This document shows, in pieces, positions 9,247-17,040 of a stretch of DNA of 53,816 nucleotides. The number at the start of each line of letters is the position of its first letter. The first letter of the stretch is position 1. A program made the position numbers and the translations under genes. The notes under the pieces were generated by a model that saw only the letters and a list, made by a program, of their open reading frames with translations, had not been told where the DNA came from and made no database searches. The DNA comes from Candidatus Pseudolachnospira avium (GTDB lineage Bacteria; Bacillota; Clostridia; Lachnospirales; Lachnospiraceae): the NCBI GenBank assembly GCA_904420025.1, contig CAJFTW010000045.1, forward strand, positions 1-53,816, given 5' to 3'.

Positions 9247-10152
9247 TCACAGTTCCTGGCTTTTGACAAACTGATAAAAGGCCCGAATATGGGGGAGAAT
9301 TTCCCGCTGATTCAAGATCACCATCTGGGTATCCCGGATCAACGGATTTTTCATGGGGATCACCCGTAGAGATTCGGACTGCTCAATCACCAGTTCGGAG
9401 AGAACGGTGATCCCCATATTCTGGGTCACCATATAGAGCACCTGGCGCACCGTATTGCAGTACATAGAGATGGAAAAAGGAACCCCGTACAACTCAAAGG
9501 CCCGGGCCATAGCCCGATGGTATACATCCATGGTCCGATCCGTGGCAATAAACGCCTCCCCTTTCAAATCCTCGTAATCCAAGACCTCCCGGTCCGCCAG
9601 GGGGTGCTCCCGGCTCAGCACTACGTAGTAGGGGTCCCGGAAACAAGAGTAAGAACGGTACTCCGGGTTGGCAGAAAAGTTTTCCGGCTCATCGGTCTGC
9701 AGATACATGCTGGATACAAACACCACATCCAGTTCCTTGGCCCGGAGGCTCTGTATCAAAGGCGTGGTCATCCCCTCTCGCATATCAATCTCAATCGAAG
9801 GGTACTGCTTGGCAAACTTGGCCACCAACGGGTCCAACCGGCTGTTGGTGCCAAAATAAATATTTCCAATCCGCAGATGGCCAAAGGCCTGCGTCCGATG
9901 CTCCTGGACAGAGTGAAGGATCCCCTCATAGCAGAGAAGGATCTGTCTCCCGTATTCCAAAAAATCCCGTCCCGCCGGGGTCAGCTCTACCCGGCGGGTG
10001 GTTCGGTCAAACAGAATAACGCCCAGCTCCTCCTCCAGCCGGCGGATGCTTTTGGACACGGAGGATTGGGAACGATCCAGGTGGAACGATGCTTCCAAAA
10101 AGGTTTTGTACCGATCCACCGCCTCTACACACTTAATCTGATCCATATCCAT
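9247..10152 (-). CDS. LysR-family transcriptional regulator
   Basis: A 301-residue regulator with an N-terminal winged helix (residues 1-60; SQSSVSKSIRRLEEELGV is the recognition part) and a C-terminal effector domain. AGGAGG lies 8 bases before the ATG at 10152, which is preferred to the ATG two codons later. It is the last gene of the minus-strand run that begins with ftsK, 27 bases after the 4Fe-4S protein gene, and it converges with the SLC13/FAD-oxidoreductase unit. Its placement suggests that it controls either the redox protein gene before it or the transport/oxidoreductase pair facing it. The effector is unknown. Confidence 0.9.
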   Translation of the reverse strand: MDMDQIKCVEAVDRYKTFLEASFHLDRSQSSVSKSIRRLEEELGVILFDRTTRRVELTPAGRDFLEYGRQILLCYEGILHSVQEHRTQAFGHLRIGNIYFGTNSRLDPLVAKFAKQYPSIEIDMREGMTTPLIQSLRAKELDVVFVSSMYLQTDEPENFSANPEYRSYSCFRDPYYVVLSREHPLADREVLDYEDLKGEAFIATDRTMDVYHRAMARAFELYGVPFSISMYCNTVRQVLYMVTQNMGITVLSELVIEQSESLRVIPMKNPLIRDTQMVILNQREILPHIRAFYQFVKSQEL

Positions 10153-10179
10153 GAGCTTTTCCTCCTGTTGGTATCTCCC

Positions 10180-11523
10180 CTATGATTCCGTTCCCTCACT
10201 CTCCCTCTTCACTTGTTCCCGTCTTTTCTCCCGCTCCCGGCTTCGGTTCAGCTGGCTGGAAAGCAGCTTGTCCAGATACACCGACTTGAGCTGCTTGCTG
10301 GCTAAAGCCTGCTTCAGCGGCGGCAGCCGCAGAATGGCACCGAACACCGCTGCCATGGCCCGGTGATTGGCAAAAGCCTGGTTGTCAAACACCAGATTCT
10401 GAAGGGTTCCCTTCTCAATGGCCTGGAGCACAAAGCGGTGGGTACTGGTCACCGGGGTGATCACCTGCGCCGGACGCCGCTTCATCTCAATAGCCTGGGT
10501 GGGGCAGTTCCGGGCACAGACGCCGCAGCCCAGGCAGATATCCGTGTTCACCACTGCCCTCCTGCGGCCATTTTTCCGGCTCTCTTTGATCTCCATGGCA
10601 AAGATGGGGCACACCTTGGCACACTTGCCGCAGGCCACACACTTGTCCCAGGAGACCTGGGGCAGATAGTTGGTGGTGGCCACCGGCTGCATGGGCGCAA
10701 AACGGCGGGCTGCCTGAAGTGCCTCACAGCAGCAGCCGCAGCAGTTGCAGATAAAGGAAGGATTCTCCCGCACATTCTCCCCAATCTGCACCAGGTTGGC
10801 GGCGTAGGACCGTTCCAGAGCGTCCATAGCCTCCTCCTTAGAGATGAGACGGGCGTAGCCGCCGTGCTCTGCCAGGGATCTGGCCACGTTGCCGAAGGTC
10901 AGGCAGACATCCCAGGGGGCATGGATCTCGCAGGGATGGCCTGCGTGCTCCGCCTTGTGCCGGCAGTAGCAGAGGCCCAGGCCAATGTACTTGGCCTCCT
11001 CTACAATGTGGCTGGCCCTCTCATAGTCCAGAATGTAGTTGGTCTGGCGGTTGGTCAGCACCGGTTCCTGGACATACACCCGGCCCAACTTGGTCTCCGT
11101 GGCCCAGAAAAGGTCCTTGATAAAATCCTCCTCCACGTTCATATACTGGTAGTACAATTGGCTAAGGTATTTCTGGTCAATATCCCCACGAGTACGCATG
11201 AGGGCAAACTCAAAAAATCCGGCCATAGGCGGAGGCATCACAAAGCGGCGCTCCCCCTCGTGCTCGGAATCCACCAGCAGCGCCTTCTCACACAGGTGGA
11301 GCAGATATTTCTCCGCCTTTGCCTCGGTGGTATTCCACACCTTGGCAGCCTTCTTTACTGTAAAGGGGCGAATAGGAAGCAGGGCCATCCGCCGAGCCTC
11401 CTCCTCCGTGTACAGAACCTGAAGAATCTTGTACAGGGTCTGGGTGGGCGGCGCTCCCTGGGTAAACCAGTTGATCCGTTCCTCCAGGTTTTTATAGGCG
11501 TCCCGTGCCGTCAAATGTCCCAT
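10180..11523 (-). CDS. 4Fe-4S dicluster ferredoxin-type protein with extra Cys motifs
   Basis: A 447-residue soluble protein. The first part resembles a winged helix (residues about 30-90). A CYCRHKAEHAGHPC motif follows near 185-198, then a CNCCGCCCE motif near 258-266, then two ferredoxin motifs, CVACGKCAKVCP (about 293-304) and CLGCGVCARNCP (about 328-339), which bind two [4Fe-4S] clusters. The C-terminus is basic. The family occurs in anaerobes with no firm function known to me; the extra Cys groups suggest another metal centre. The start codon directly abuts the stop of def (TAA then ATG), with the ribosome site GAGGAGGAG inside def, so translation is probably coupled. Its tie to the nearby FAD oxidoreductase is inference. 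Confidence 0.82.
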   Translation of the reverse strand: MGHLTARDAYKNLEERINWFTQGAPPTQTLYKILQVLYTEEEARRMALLPIRPFTVKKAAKVWNTTEAKAEKYLLHLCEKALLVDSEHEGERRFVMPPPMAGFFEFALMRTRGDIDQKYLSQLYYQYMNVEEDFIKDLFWATETKLGRVYVQEPVLTNRQTNYILDYERASHIVEEAKYIGLGLCYCRHKAEHAGHPCEIHAPWDVCLTFGNVARSLAEHGGYARLISKEEAMDALERSYAANLVQIGENVRENPSFICNCCGCCCEALQAARRFAPMQPVATTNYLPQVSWDKCVACGKCAKVCPIFAMEIKESRKNGRRRAVVNTDICLGCGVCARNCPTQAIEMKRRPAQVITPVTSTHRFVLQAIEKGTLQNLVFDNQAFANHRAMAAVFGAILRLPPLKQALASKQLKSVYLDKLLSSQLNRSREREKRREQVKRESEGTES

Positions 11524-11991
11524 TTACTCCTCCTCGTTATCTTTGATAGGCCCCACCCGCTTGTCTGTGTAGAGAATCCCGTCCAGGTGGTCACACTCAT
11601 GGCAGATAGCCCGGGCCAGCAGCTCTGTTCCCTCCAGCTCATACCAGTTCATATCCACATTCTGGGCCCGCACCTTCACATGGTTTGGCCGGGTGACCGT
11701 GGCGTGCTTGCCTGGCAGGCTCAGGCAGCCCTCCTCCCCGGTCTGGGAGCCGTCGCTCTCCAGGATCTCCGGATTGATCAGCACATAAGGGTGCTCCCCG
11801 TCCACATCAATCACAACCACCCGCTTGAGAATCCCCACCTGGGGGCCAGCCAGGCCCACGCCGCCGGCCTCATACATGGTTTCAAACATATCCTCAATGA
11901 TCCCCTTCAGCCGGGGCGTCATCACCTTCACCGGCTTGCAGTGCTTGCGCAGCGCCTCGTCTCCAAATTCCCGAATAATTCTCGTTGCCAT
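11524..11991 (-). CDS. def: Peptide deformylase
   Basis: A 155-residue metalloenzyme that removes the formyl group from the N-terminal Met of new proteins. Seen: motif I GVGLAGPQ (residues 44-51), motif II EEGCLSLPG with metal ligand Cys89, and motif III HECDH with His131 and His135 as ligands and Glu132 as catalyst. Motif I reads Ala-Gly where many enzymes have Ala-Ala. The open frame extends further upstream, but the ATG at 11991 has AAGGAGG 5 bases before it and matches the family N-terminus. It lies between priA and the 4Fe-4S gene on the same strand; priA-def adjacency is common in bacteria. Confidence 0.96.
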   Translation of the reverse strand: MATRIIREFGDEALRKHCKPVKVMTPRLKGIIEDMFETMYEAGGVGLAGPQVGILKRVVVIDVDGEHPYVLINPEILESDGSQTGEEGCLSLPGKHATVTRPNHVKVRAQNVDMNWYELEGTELLARAICHECDHLDGILYTDKRVGPIKDNEEE

Positions 11992-12023
11992 ATTTCCTCC
12001 TTGTTTTTCTCTTAAACCTTCCT

Positions 12024-12095
12024 GTCCGCTGACGCGGACACCATGAAAGCCCTCGGATCGCTCCGTGCTGCGCACTCTCGCGACCAGGCTTTCAT
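12024..12095. repeat. Dyad-rich element between priA and def
   Basis: A 72-base element bounded by ATGAAAGCC (12043-12051) and its complement GGCTTTCAT (12087-12095), followed on the minus strand by a GTCCGC-GTCA-GCGGAC hairpin (12024-12039). The right arm overlaps the priA stop codon. On the minus strand an ATG overlapping the priA stop opens a 27-codon frame ending before the def ribosome site; I do not call it a gene. The architecture is that of a REP-like dispersed element. Confidence 0.45.
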
Positions 12096-14050
12096 AAAAT
12101 GTCTATCTGCACAAAGCTTCCGTGGGCGCCTTCCACCCGCTTCCGCACCTGCAGCAAGCGCTCCCGCTTCGGGTGCTTTACATACATATTTTTCCGGAAC
12201 ACATCCTGGATCCGGGCAATGCCTGCGTCCGCCGGGCCGATCACCGCCGTGTCCGGGAACTCCTGGCGGATCTCCCGGGCAATGGTCTCCGCCTCCCGCT
12301 GGGCTTCTTCCTCCTCCCGGGAGGTGACCAGAATGGACATCATAGCCCCTGCCGGGGGATAACCCAGCAGCCTTCGGTAGCGCATTTCCTGCTCATAAAA
12401 CCCCGGATAGTCCTGCCGGGCCGCCGCCTGGATCCCGTAATTGTCCGGGCTGTAGGTCTGGATCACCACGTCCCCGGGGGAAGCCCCCCGGCCCGCCCGG
12501 CCCGCCGCCTGGGTCAGAAGCTGAAAGGTCCGCTCCGTGGCCCGGAAATCCTCCCCGTACAGGGAAAGGTCCGCCGCCAGCACCCCCATCAGGGTCACCC
12601 GGGGGAAGTCATGGCCTTTGACAATCATCTGGGTGCCGATGAGAATGTCCGCCTCCCCGGCGGCAAAGGCCGCCAGAAGCCGGGAGTGGCTGTCCTTCCG
12701 GCCGGTGGTGTCCAGGTCCATCCGCAGGGTCCGGGCCTCCGGAAACCGCTTGTGTACCAGGGCCTCCACCTTCTGGGTGCCAATGCCAAAGCCGGCAATG
12801 TAGGGGGAGCCGCAGGAAGGGCACCGGTCCGGCAGGGGGATGGTGTAGCCGCAGTAGTGGCAGACCAGCTTCCCGCCCCGGTGGGAGGTGAGGGCCACAT
12901 CGCAGTGGGGGCACCGCAGCGCCGTGCCGCAGGAACGGCAGGATACAAAGCCCGCGTACCCCCGGCGGTTCAGGAACAGCATCATCTGCTCCCCCCGCTC
13001 CAGCCGCTGCTCCATGAGAGCCGCCAGCTTCCGGCTGAAGATGCTCTTGTTGCCCTCCTTCAGTTCCTCACGCAGGTCCACAATAGACACGGTGGGAAGA
13101 AGGCTCCCCGCCTTGGCCCGGGCCGGCAGCCGGTACAGGCCGTACGCGCCGTTTAGAGCCCGGGTGTAGGTTTCCACCGAGGGGGTGGCGGAGCCAAACA
13201 CCACCCCGGCCCCTGCCAGCCAGGCCCGCTCCAGGGCCACCTCCGTGGCCAGGTACCGGGGCGCCGTCTCACTGCGGTAGGCCCCCTCGTGCTCCTCGTC
13301 CACCAGGATCAGCCCCAGGTTGGGGAAGGGGGTAAACAGGGCGGACCGGGGGCCGATCATAATATCCACCTGGCCCTTCCGGGCCGCCTCAAAGTGGGCG
13401 TATTTTTCCCCGGCGGAAAGCCGGGAGTTGACCACGCTGACCCGGTCCCCAAACCGCTGGTAGAACCGGCGCAGGTTCTGGTAGGTCAGGGAGATCTCCG
13501 GAATCAGCAGGATGGTCTGCTTTCCCTGGGCCTGCATCCGGGCAATCAGCTCCATGTAGACTTCCGTCTTGCCGCTGCCGGTGACGCCAAAGAGCAGGGC
13601 CGGCTGGGGATAGGCCTGGCAGATCCCCTCCACTGCCTGGCGCTGGGCCTCGTTCAGCTCCACCGGCGCCGCCGGCTCCCGGGGCAGCTCCACCTGCTCC
13701 ACCCGGGCCTCCCGGGCCTTCACCCGCCGCTTGGCCGGCAGTACGGTTTTTAACGCCTGGTTCATGGTGCAGCCGTAGGTTTCCTTCATCCAGGCAGCCA
13801 GGGAGATCAGCTGGGACTCAATGGGAACCGCCCTCTCCGATATGCCCTGGATCTCCTTCAGCTTCTCCGGGTCAAACTCCACCGTATCCGTAAGCTCCAG
13901 CACGTAGGCGGTGAGGGTCCGGCTGCCAAAGGGGACCACCACCTGCATACCCGGTGCCAGGGAATCCTGCAGCTCCTCCGGCACCCGGTACTGGAAGGTC
14001 TTGTCCAACTTTTCCAGAGAGATGTCCACAATCACATTTGCGTATTTCAT
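12092..14050 (-). CDS. priA: Primosomal replication protein N' (helicase PriA)
   Basis: A 652-residue superfamily 2 helicase that restarts stalled replication forks and loads the primosome. Seen: a 3' DNA-binding domain (residues 1-105), Walker A GVTGSGKT with Lys161, a DEEH box at 251-254, eight zinc-binding Cys at 371, 374, 380, 383, 397, 400, 410 and 413, and a QAAGRAGRG helicase motif. It is shorter than the 730-800 residues of many PriA proteins; the linker between the DNA-binding and helicase parts is short. The ATG at 14050 is 4 bases after the murF stop with only a weak ribosome site, so coupling to murF is likely. All key motifs are intact. Confidence 0.96.
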   Translation of the reverse strand: MKYANVIVDISLEKLDKTFQYRVPEELQDSLAPGMQVVVPFGSRTLTAYVLELTDTVEFDPEKLKEIQGISERAVPIESQLISLAAWMKETYGCTMNQALKTVLPAKRRVKAREARVEQVELPREPAAPVELNEAQRQAVEGICQAYPQPALLFGVTGSGKTEVYMELIARMQAQGKQTILLIPEISLTYQNLRRFYQRFGDRVSVVNSRLSAGEKYAHFEAARKGQVDIMIGPRSALFTPFPNLGLILVDEEHEGAYRSETAPRYLATEVALERAWLAGAGVVFGSATPSVETYTRALNGAYGLYRLPARAKAGSLLPTVSIVDLREELKEGNKSIFSRKLAALMEQRLERGEQMMLFLNRRGYAGFVSCRSCGTALRCPHCDVALTSHRGGKLVCHYCGYTIPLPDRCPSCGSPYIAGFGIGTQKVEALVHKRFPEARTLRMDLDTTGRKDSHSRLLAAFAAGEADILIGTQMIVKGHDFPRVTLMGVLAADLSLYGEDFRATERTFQLLTQAAGRAGRGASPGDVVIQTYSPDNYGIQAAARQDYPGFYEQEMRYRRLLGYPPAGAMMSILVTSREEEEAQREAETIAREIRQEFPDTAVIGPADAGIARIQDVFRKNMYVKHPKRERLLQVRKRVEGAHGSFVQIDIL

Positions 14051-14054
14051 GTAC

Positions 14055-15410
14055 TCACAGCTCTTGAATAATCTCCCCCAGCCTCATACTGTTGGAGCCC
14101 TTAAACAGAATCACATCTCCGGGGAGCATCCAGGCTTTTACCGCCGCCGCAGCCTCCGGGTTGCCGGGGAAGTATTCCACCGTTTTTCCGGCCGCCTCCA
14201 GGGCCTCCCCCAGATGCCGTACCAGATCCCCCACCAGGAAGAACCTGTCCACCGGGCACTGGGCCGCAAATTCGCCCACCTGCCGGTGAAAGGCCGGGGA
14301 GTCCGGTCCCAGCTCCTTCATGTCCGCCAGCACCGCTGCCCGGCGCCCCTCCGCCCTCTGGTCCGAGAGCACCTGCAGGGCCGCCCGCATAGACTCCGGG
14401 CTGGCATTGTAGGAATCGTCTATGATGGTCACGCCGTTTTGGGGAAAGATCTGCAGCCGCCGGGCAAAGCCGCCGTACTGGGCCAGCTTTTCCGCCGCCT
14501 CCTGCGCGGGGATCCCCAGCTGCCCTGCCGCGGCCAGGGCAGCCAGGGCGTTCATCACATTGTGCTGCCCCGGCACCTGCAGGGACACCTCCAGGGAACC
14601 CTGAGGCGTCACCGCCGTGAACCGGGTATGGCCGTCTTCCAACCGCAGCTGCTCCGCCCGGTAATCGTTCTCCGGACCCATACCGTAAAAAACGGTGCGG
14701 AACCGGGTGTTGCCCCGGTACGCCGCCAGCAGCGGCTCATCCCCGTTGAGCACCGCCACATTTTCCGGGCCAAAGTTCCCGGTGATCTGCATTTTCTCCC
14801 GGCAGATGCCCTCCCGGGATCCCAGGTTTTCAATGTGGGAGACGCCGATGTTGGTGACCACCGCCACGTCCGGCCGGGCCACCCGGGCAATCCGGGGCAT
14901 CTCCCCCGGCTCGCTGACCCCCATCTCCAGCACCGCCGCACCGGCGGAGAGGTCCGCCTGGCAGACCATAATGGGGACCCCCAGCTGGCCATTGCTGTTG
15001 CCGGTGGTGCCGGTGACTGCCAGCCGGGCCGAAAGGGCCGCGGTGACCATTTCCCGGGTGGTGGTCTTTCCCACACTGCCGGTGATCCCCACCACCGGCA
15101 TCTTCAGGAACTGCCGGTACCAGGCCCCCAGGTCCTGGAGGGCCCGCACCGTGTCCTCCACCCGGATCCAGGGGCGGGTATCCTCCCGGGCATCCTCCTC
15201 GGAGGTGAAGGTGGCCACCGCCCCGGCGGCAAAAGCCCCCTCAATAAACCGGTGGGCGTCCACCCGGGCCCCAATGATAGGCACAAACAGATCGTCCCCC
15301 TCCATGTGCCGGGAGTCAATGCTGATGTGCCGCACCGGCGTCTCCGGATCGCCGCACAACAGCCGTCCTCCCACCGCCTGTACAATATCTGCAACTGTTA
15401 CATGTTCCAT
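14055..15410 (-). CDS. murF: UDP-N-acetylmuramoyl-tripeptide--D-alanyl-D-alanine ligase
   Basis: A 451-residue cytoplasmic ligase that adds D-Ala-D-Ala to the UDP-MurNAc tripeptide with ATP, the last cytoplasmic step of the peptidoglycan precursor. Seen: the N-terminal substrate domain, a P-loop GITGSVGKTTT with Lys115, a central block of the Mur family with NIGVSHIENLGS, and a DDSYNASPES stretch in the C-terminal domain that is typical of MurF. It lies between murE and priA on the same strand. The start has GGAAGAAG just upstream, a moderate ribosome site. Confidence 0.96.
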   Translation of the reverse strand: MEHVTVADIVQAVGGRLLCGDPETPVRHISIDSRHMEGDDLFVPIIGARVDAHRFIEGAFAAGAVATFTSEEDAREDTRPWIRVEDTVRALQDLGAWYRQFLKMPVVGITGSVGKTTTREMVTAALSARLAVTGTTGNSNGQLGVPIMVCQADLSAGAAVLEMGVSEPGEMPRIARVARPDVAVVTNIGVSHIENLGSREGICREKMQITGNFGPENVAVLNGDEPLLAAYRGNTRFRTVFYGMGPENDYRAEQLRLEDGHTRFTAVTPQGSLEVSLQVPGQHNVMNALAALAAAGQLGIPAQEAAEKLAQYGGFARRLQIFPQNGVTIIDDSYNASPESMRAALQVLSDQRAEGRRAAVLADMKELGPDSPAFHRQVGEFAAQCPVDRFFLVGDLVRHLGEALEAAGKTVEYFPGNPEAAAAVKAWMLPGDVILFKGSNSMRLGEIIQEL

Positions 15411-15449
15411 ATCTTCTTCCCGGGCCTACGGCTCCGGGCTCCTTTCCAG

Positions 15450-15489
15450 GGCGGAATCCGCCTTTTCTCTCAGCGGCCGTTCCGGCCGC
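15450..15489 (-). other. Two GC-rich hairpins in the murE-murF gap
   Basis: On the minus strand GCGGCCG-GAA-CGGCCGC (15473-15489) is followed by GGCGGATTCCGCC (15450-15462), a short palindrome. Neither has a U run, so they are more likely mRNA stability or processing elements than terminators. Confidence 0.45.
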
Positions 15490-15497
15490 GCCGGCAT

Positions 15498-16970
15498 CTA
15501 CGGCCGGAGTCCCAGCTCCCGGACCGTCTCCTCAATGACCTCCCGGTCCAGGAAATGGGTGCGCACACCCTCCACCTCCTGGTAATCCTCATGTCCCTTG
15601 CCGATGACCGCAATCACATCCCCGTCCTGGGCGTTGGCAATGCTGTAGCGGATGGCCTCCCGCCGGTCCGGAATATCCATGGCTTTGCCGCCGGTGGGAT
15701 CCAGCCCCTTGTGAATATCTCGTATAATCTTTTCCACCTTCTCCCACCGGGAATTGTCCGCGGTGATAATGGAGAGATCCGCCATCCGGCCAGCCTCCTC
15801 CCCCATCTCATACCGCCGGTGGGGATCCCGATTGCCGCCGCAGCCAAACACCACCACCAGCCGCTTGGGATGGTACCCCCGGAGGGTCTCCAGCAGGCTG
15901 TGGGTGCTGACGCCGTTGTGGGCATAATCCACGATCACCGAAAAACGGTCAGAGGAATAGACCAGCTCCATGCGGCCGTCCACCCGCACCTCCCGCAGCC
16001 CTTGCTGAATAGCCGCCGGCTCCACGCCCAGGCACAGGGCCGCCGACGCCGCCCCCAGGGCGTTGTACACGTTGAACAGGCCGGGAATACCCACCTCCAC
16101 CGGAAAGGACTGGCCCTGCCCCTGGAGCGCAAACTGGGTTCCCATAAAGTCTCCGTGCTTTTTGTGCTCCATCTGGCTGGCAATGAAATCCGCCTCCGGG
16201 CTCTGTCCAAAAGTCAGCAGCTGGCAGGTGTGGCCCTGGGTCAAGAGCTCCCAGTTCTCGTCATCCCGGTTGGCCAGCCCTAGGCGGCAGCGTCGGAACA
16301 GCTGTCCCTTGCAGGCCCGGTACTCGGCAAAATTCCGATGTTCATTGGGGCCAATGTGATCCGGGGACAGGTTGGTGAACACCCCCATGTCAAAGGAGAT
16401 CCCGTCCACCCGGTGCATCAGCAGGCCCTGGGAAGAGACTTCCATAATCATGTACTCGCAGCCTGCCTCCACCATGCGGTGGAAGTACTCCTGCAGCTCA
16501 TAGGATTCCGGCGTGGTGTTGTGGGTATCATAGTGCTCCCCGGCAATCACCGCGCCGTTGGTGCCCACCAGGCCCACCTTCTTCCCTGCCGCCTCCAGAA
16601 TGGCCTTCAGCATATAGGTGCTGGTGGTCTTCCCCTTGGTGCCGGTGAAGCCGATGGCCTTCATCTTCCGGGTAGGGTGGCCAAACCAGGCGGCGGAGAG
16701 CAAAGCAAGGGCCTGCCGGGCGTCCTCCACCCGCAGCACCGTGACGCCCTCCGGCACCGGCACCTCTTTCTCCACCACCACTGCCACAGCCCCCTTTTCC
16801 ACCACCTGGGGAATAAAGCTGTGGGCATCCACCTTGGTGCCGCTGATGCACACAAACAGGGCCCTGCAGCAGTCTTTCCGGGAATCAAAAACCAGGTGCT
16901 CCACCTCTACATCCAGGCTGCCCGCCAGACATTTGTATGCCACTTCCTCCAGCAATGTTCGTAATTTCAT
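15498..16970 (-). CDS. murE: UDP-N-acetylmuramyl-tripeptide synthetase (MurE type)
   Basis: A 490-residue ligase that adds the third amino acid to UDP-MurNAc-L-Ala-D-Glu. Seen: P-loop GFTGTKGKTTS with Lys114, HNTTPES and EVSSQGL motifs with the substrate-binding residues, and GKGHEDYQ near the end. The specificity motif near residues 404-407 reads DNSR; the diaminopimelate enzymes have DNPR. The Arg that contacts the diamino acid is kept, which favours meso-diaminopimelate, but the Pro to Ser change leaves doubt. The ATG at 16970 is preferred to an upstream start because the Mur N-terminal domain begins there and AAAGGAAA precedes it. It follows ftsK by 70 bases. Confidence 0.93.
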   Translation of the reverse strand: MKLRTLLEEVAYKCLAGSLDVEVEHLVFDSRKDCCRALFVCISGTKVDAHSFIPQVVEKGAVAVVVEKEVPVPEGVTVLRVEDARQALALLSAAWFGHPTRKMKAIGFTGTKGKTTSTYMLKAILEAAGKKVGLVGTNGAVIAGEHYDTHNTTPESYELQEYFHRMVEAGCEYMIMEVSSQGLLMHRVDGISFDMGVFTNLSPDHIGPNEHRNFAEYRACKGQLFRRCRLGLANRDDENWELLTQGHTCQLLTFGQSPEADFIASQMEHKKHGDFMGTQFALQGQGQSFPVEVGIPGLFNVYNALGAASAALCLGVEPAAIQQGLREVRVDGRMELVYSSDRFSVIVDYAHNGVSTHSLLETLRGYHPKRLVVVFGCGGNRDPHRRYEMGEEAGRMADLSIITADNSRWEKVEKIIRDIHKGLDPTGGKAMDIPDRREAIRYSIANAQDGDVIAVIGKGHEDYQEVEGVRTHFLDREVIEETVRELGLRP

Positions 16971-17040
16971 GCTGTTTCCTTTCCCGCCCTCTGGGCGAAT
17001 CCCACTTTTTTCCACGACGCTCTGCCGTCTCCCCTCCGGG

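Noticed and set aside
13911-16283. 790-codon open frame on the plus strand across murF and murE
   Set aside because: It is antisense to intact mur genes, has no ribosome site, and has the low-complexity His/Pro/Gly-rich look of a shadow frame in GC-rich DNA.
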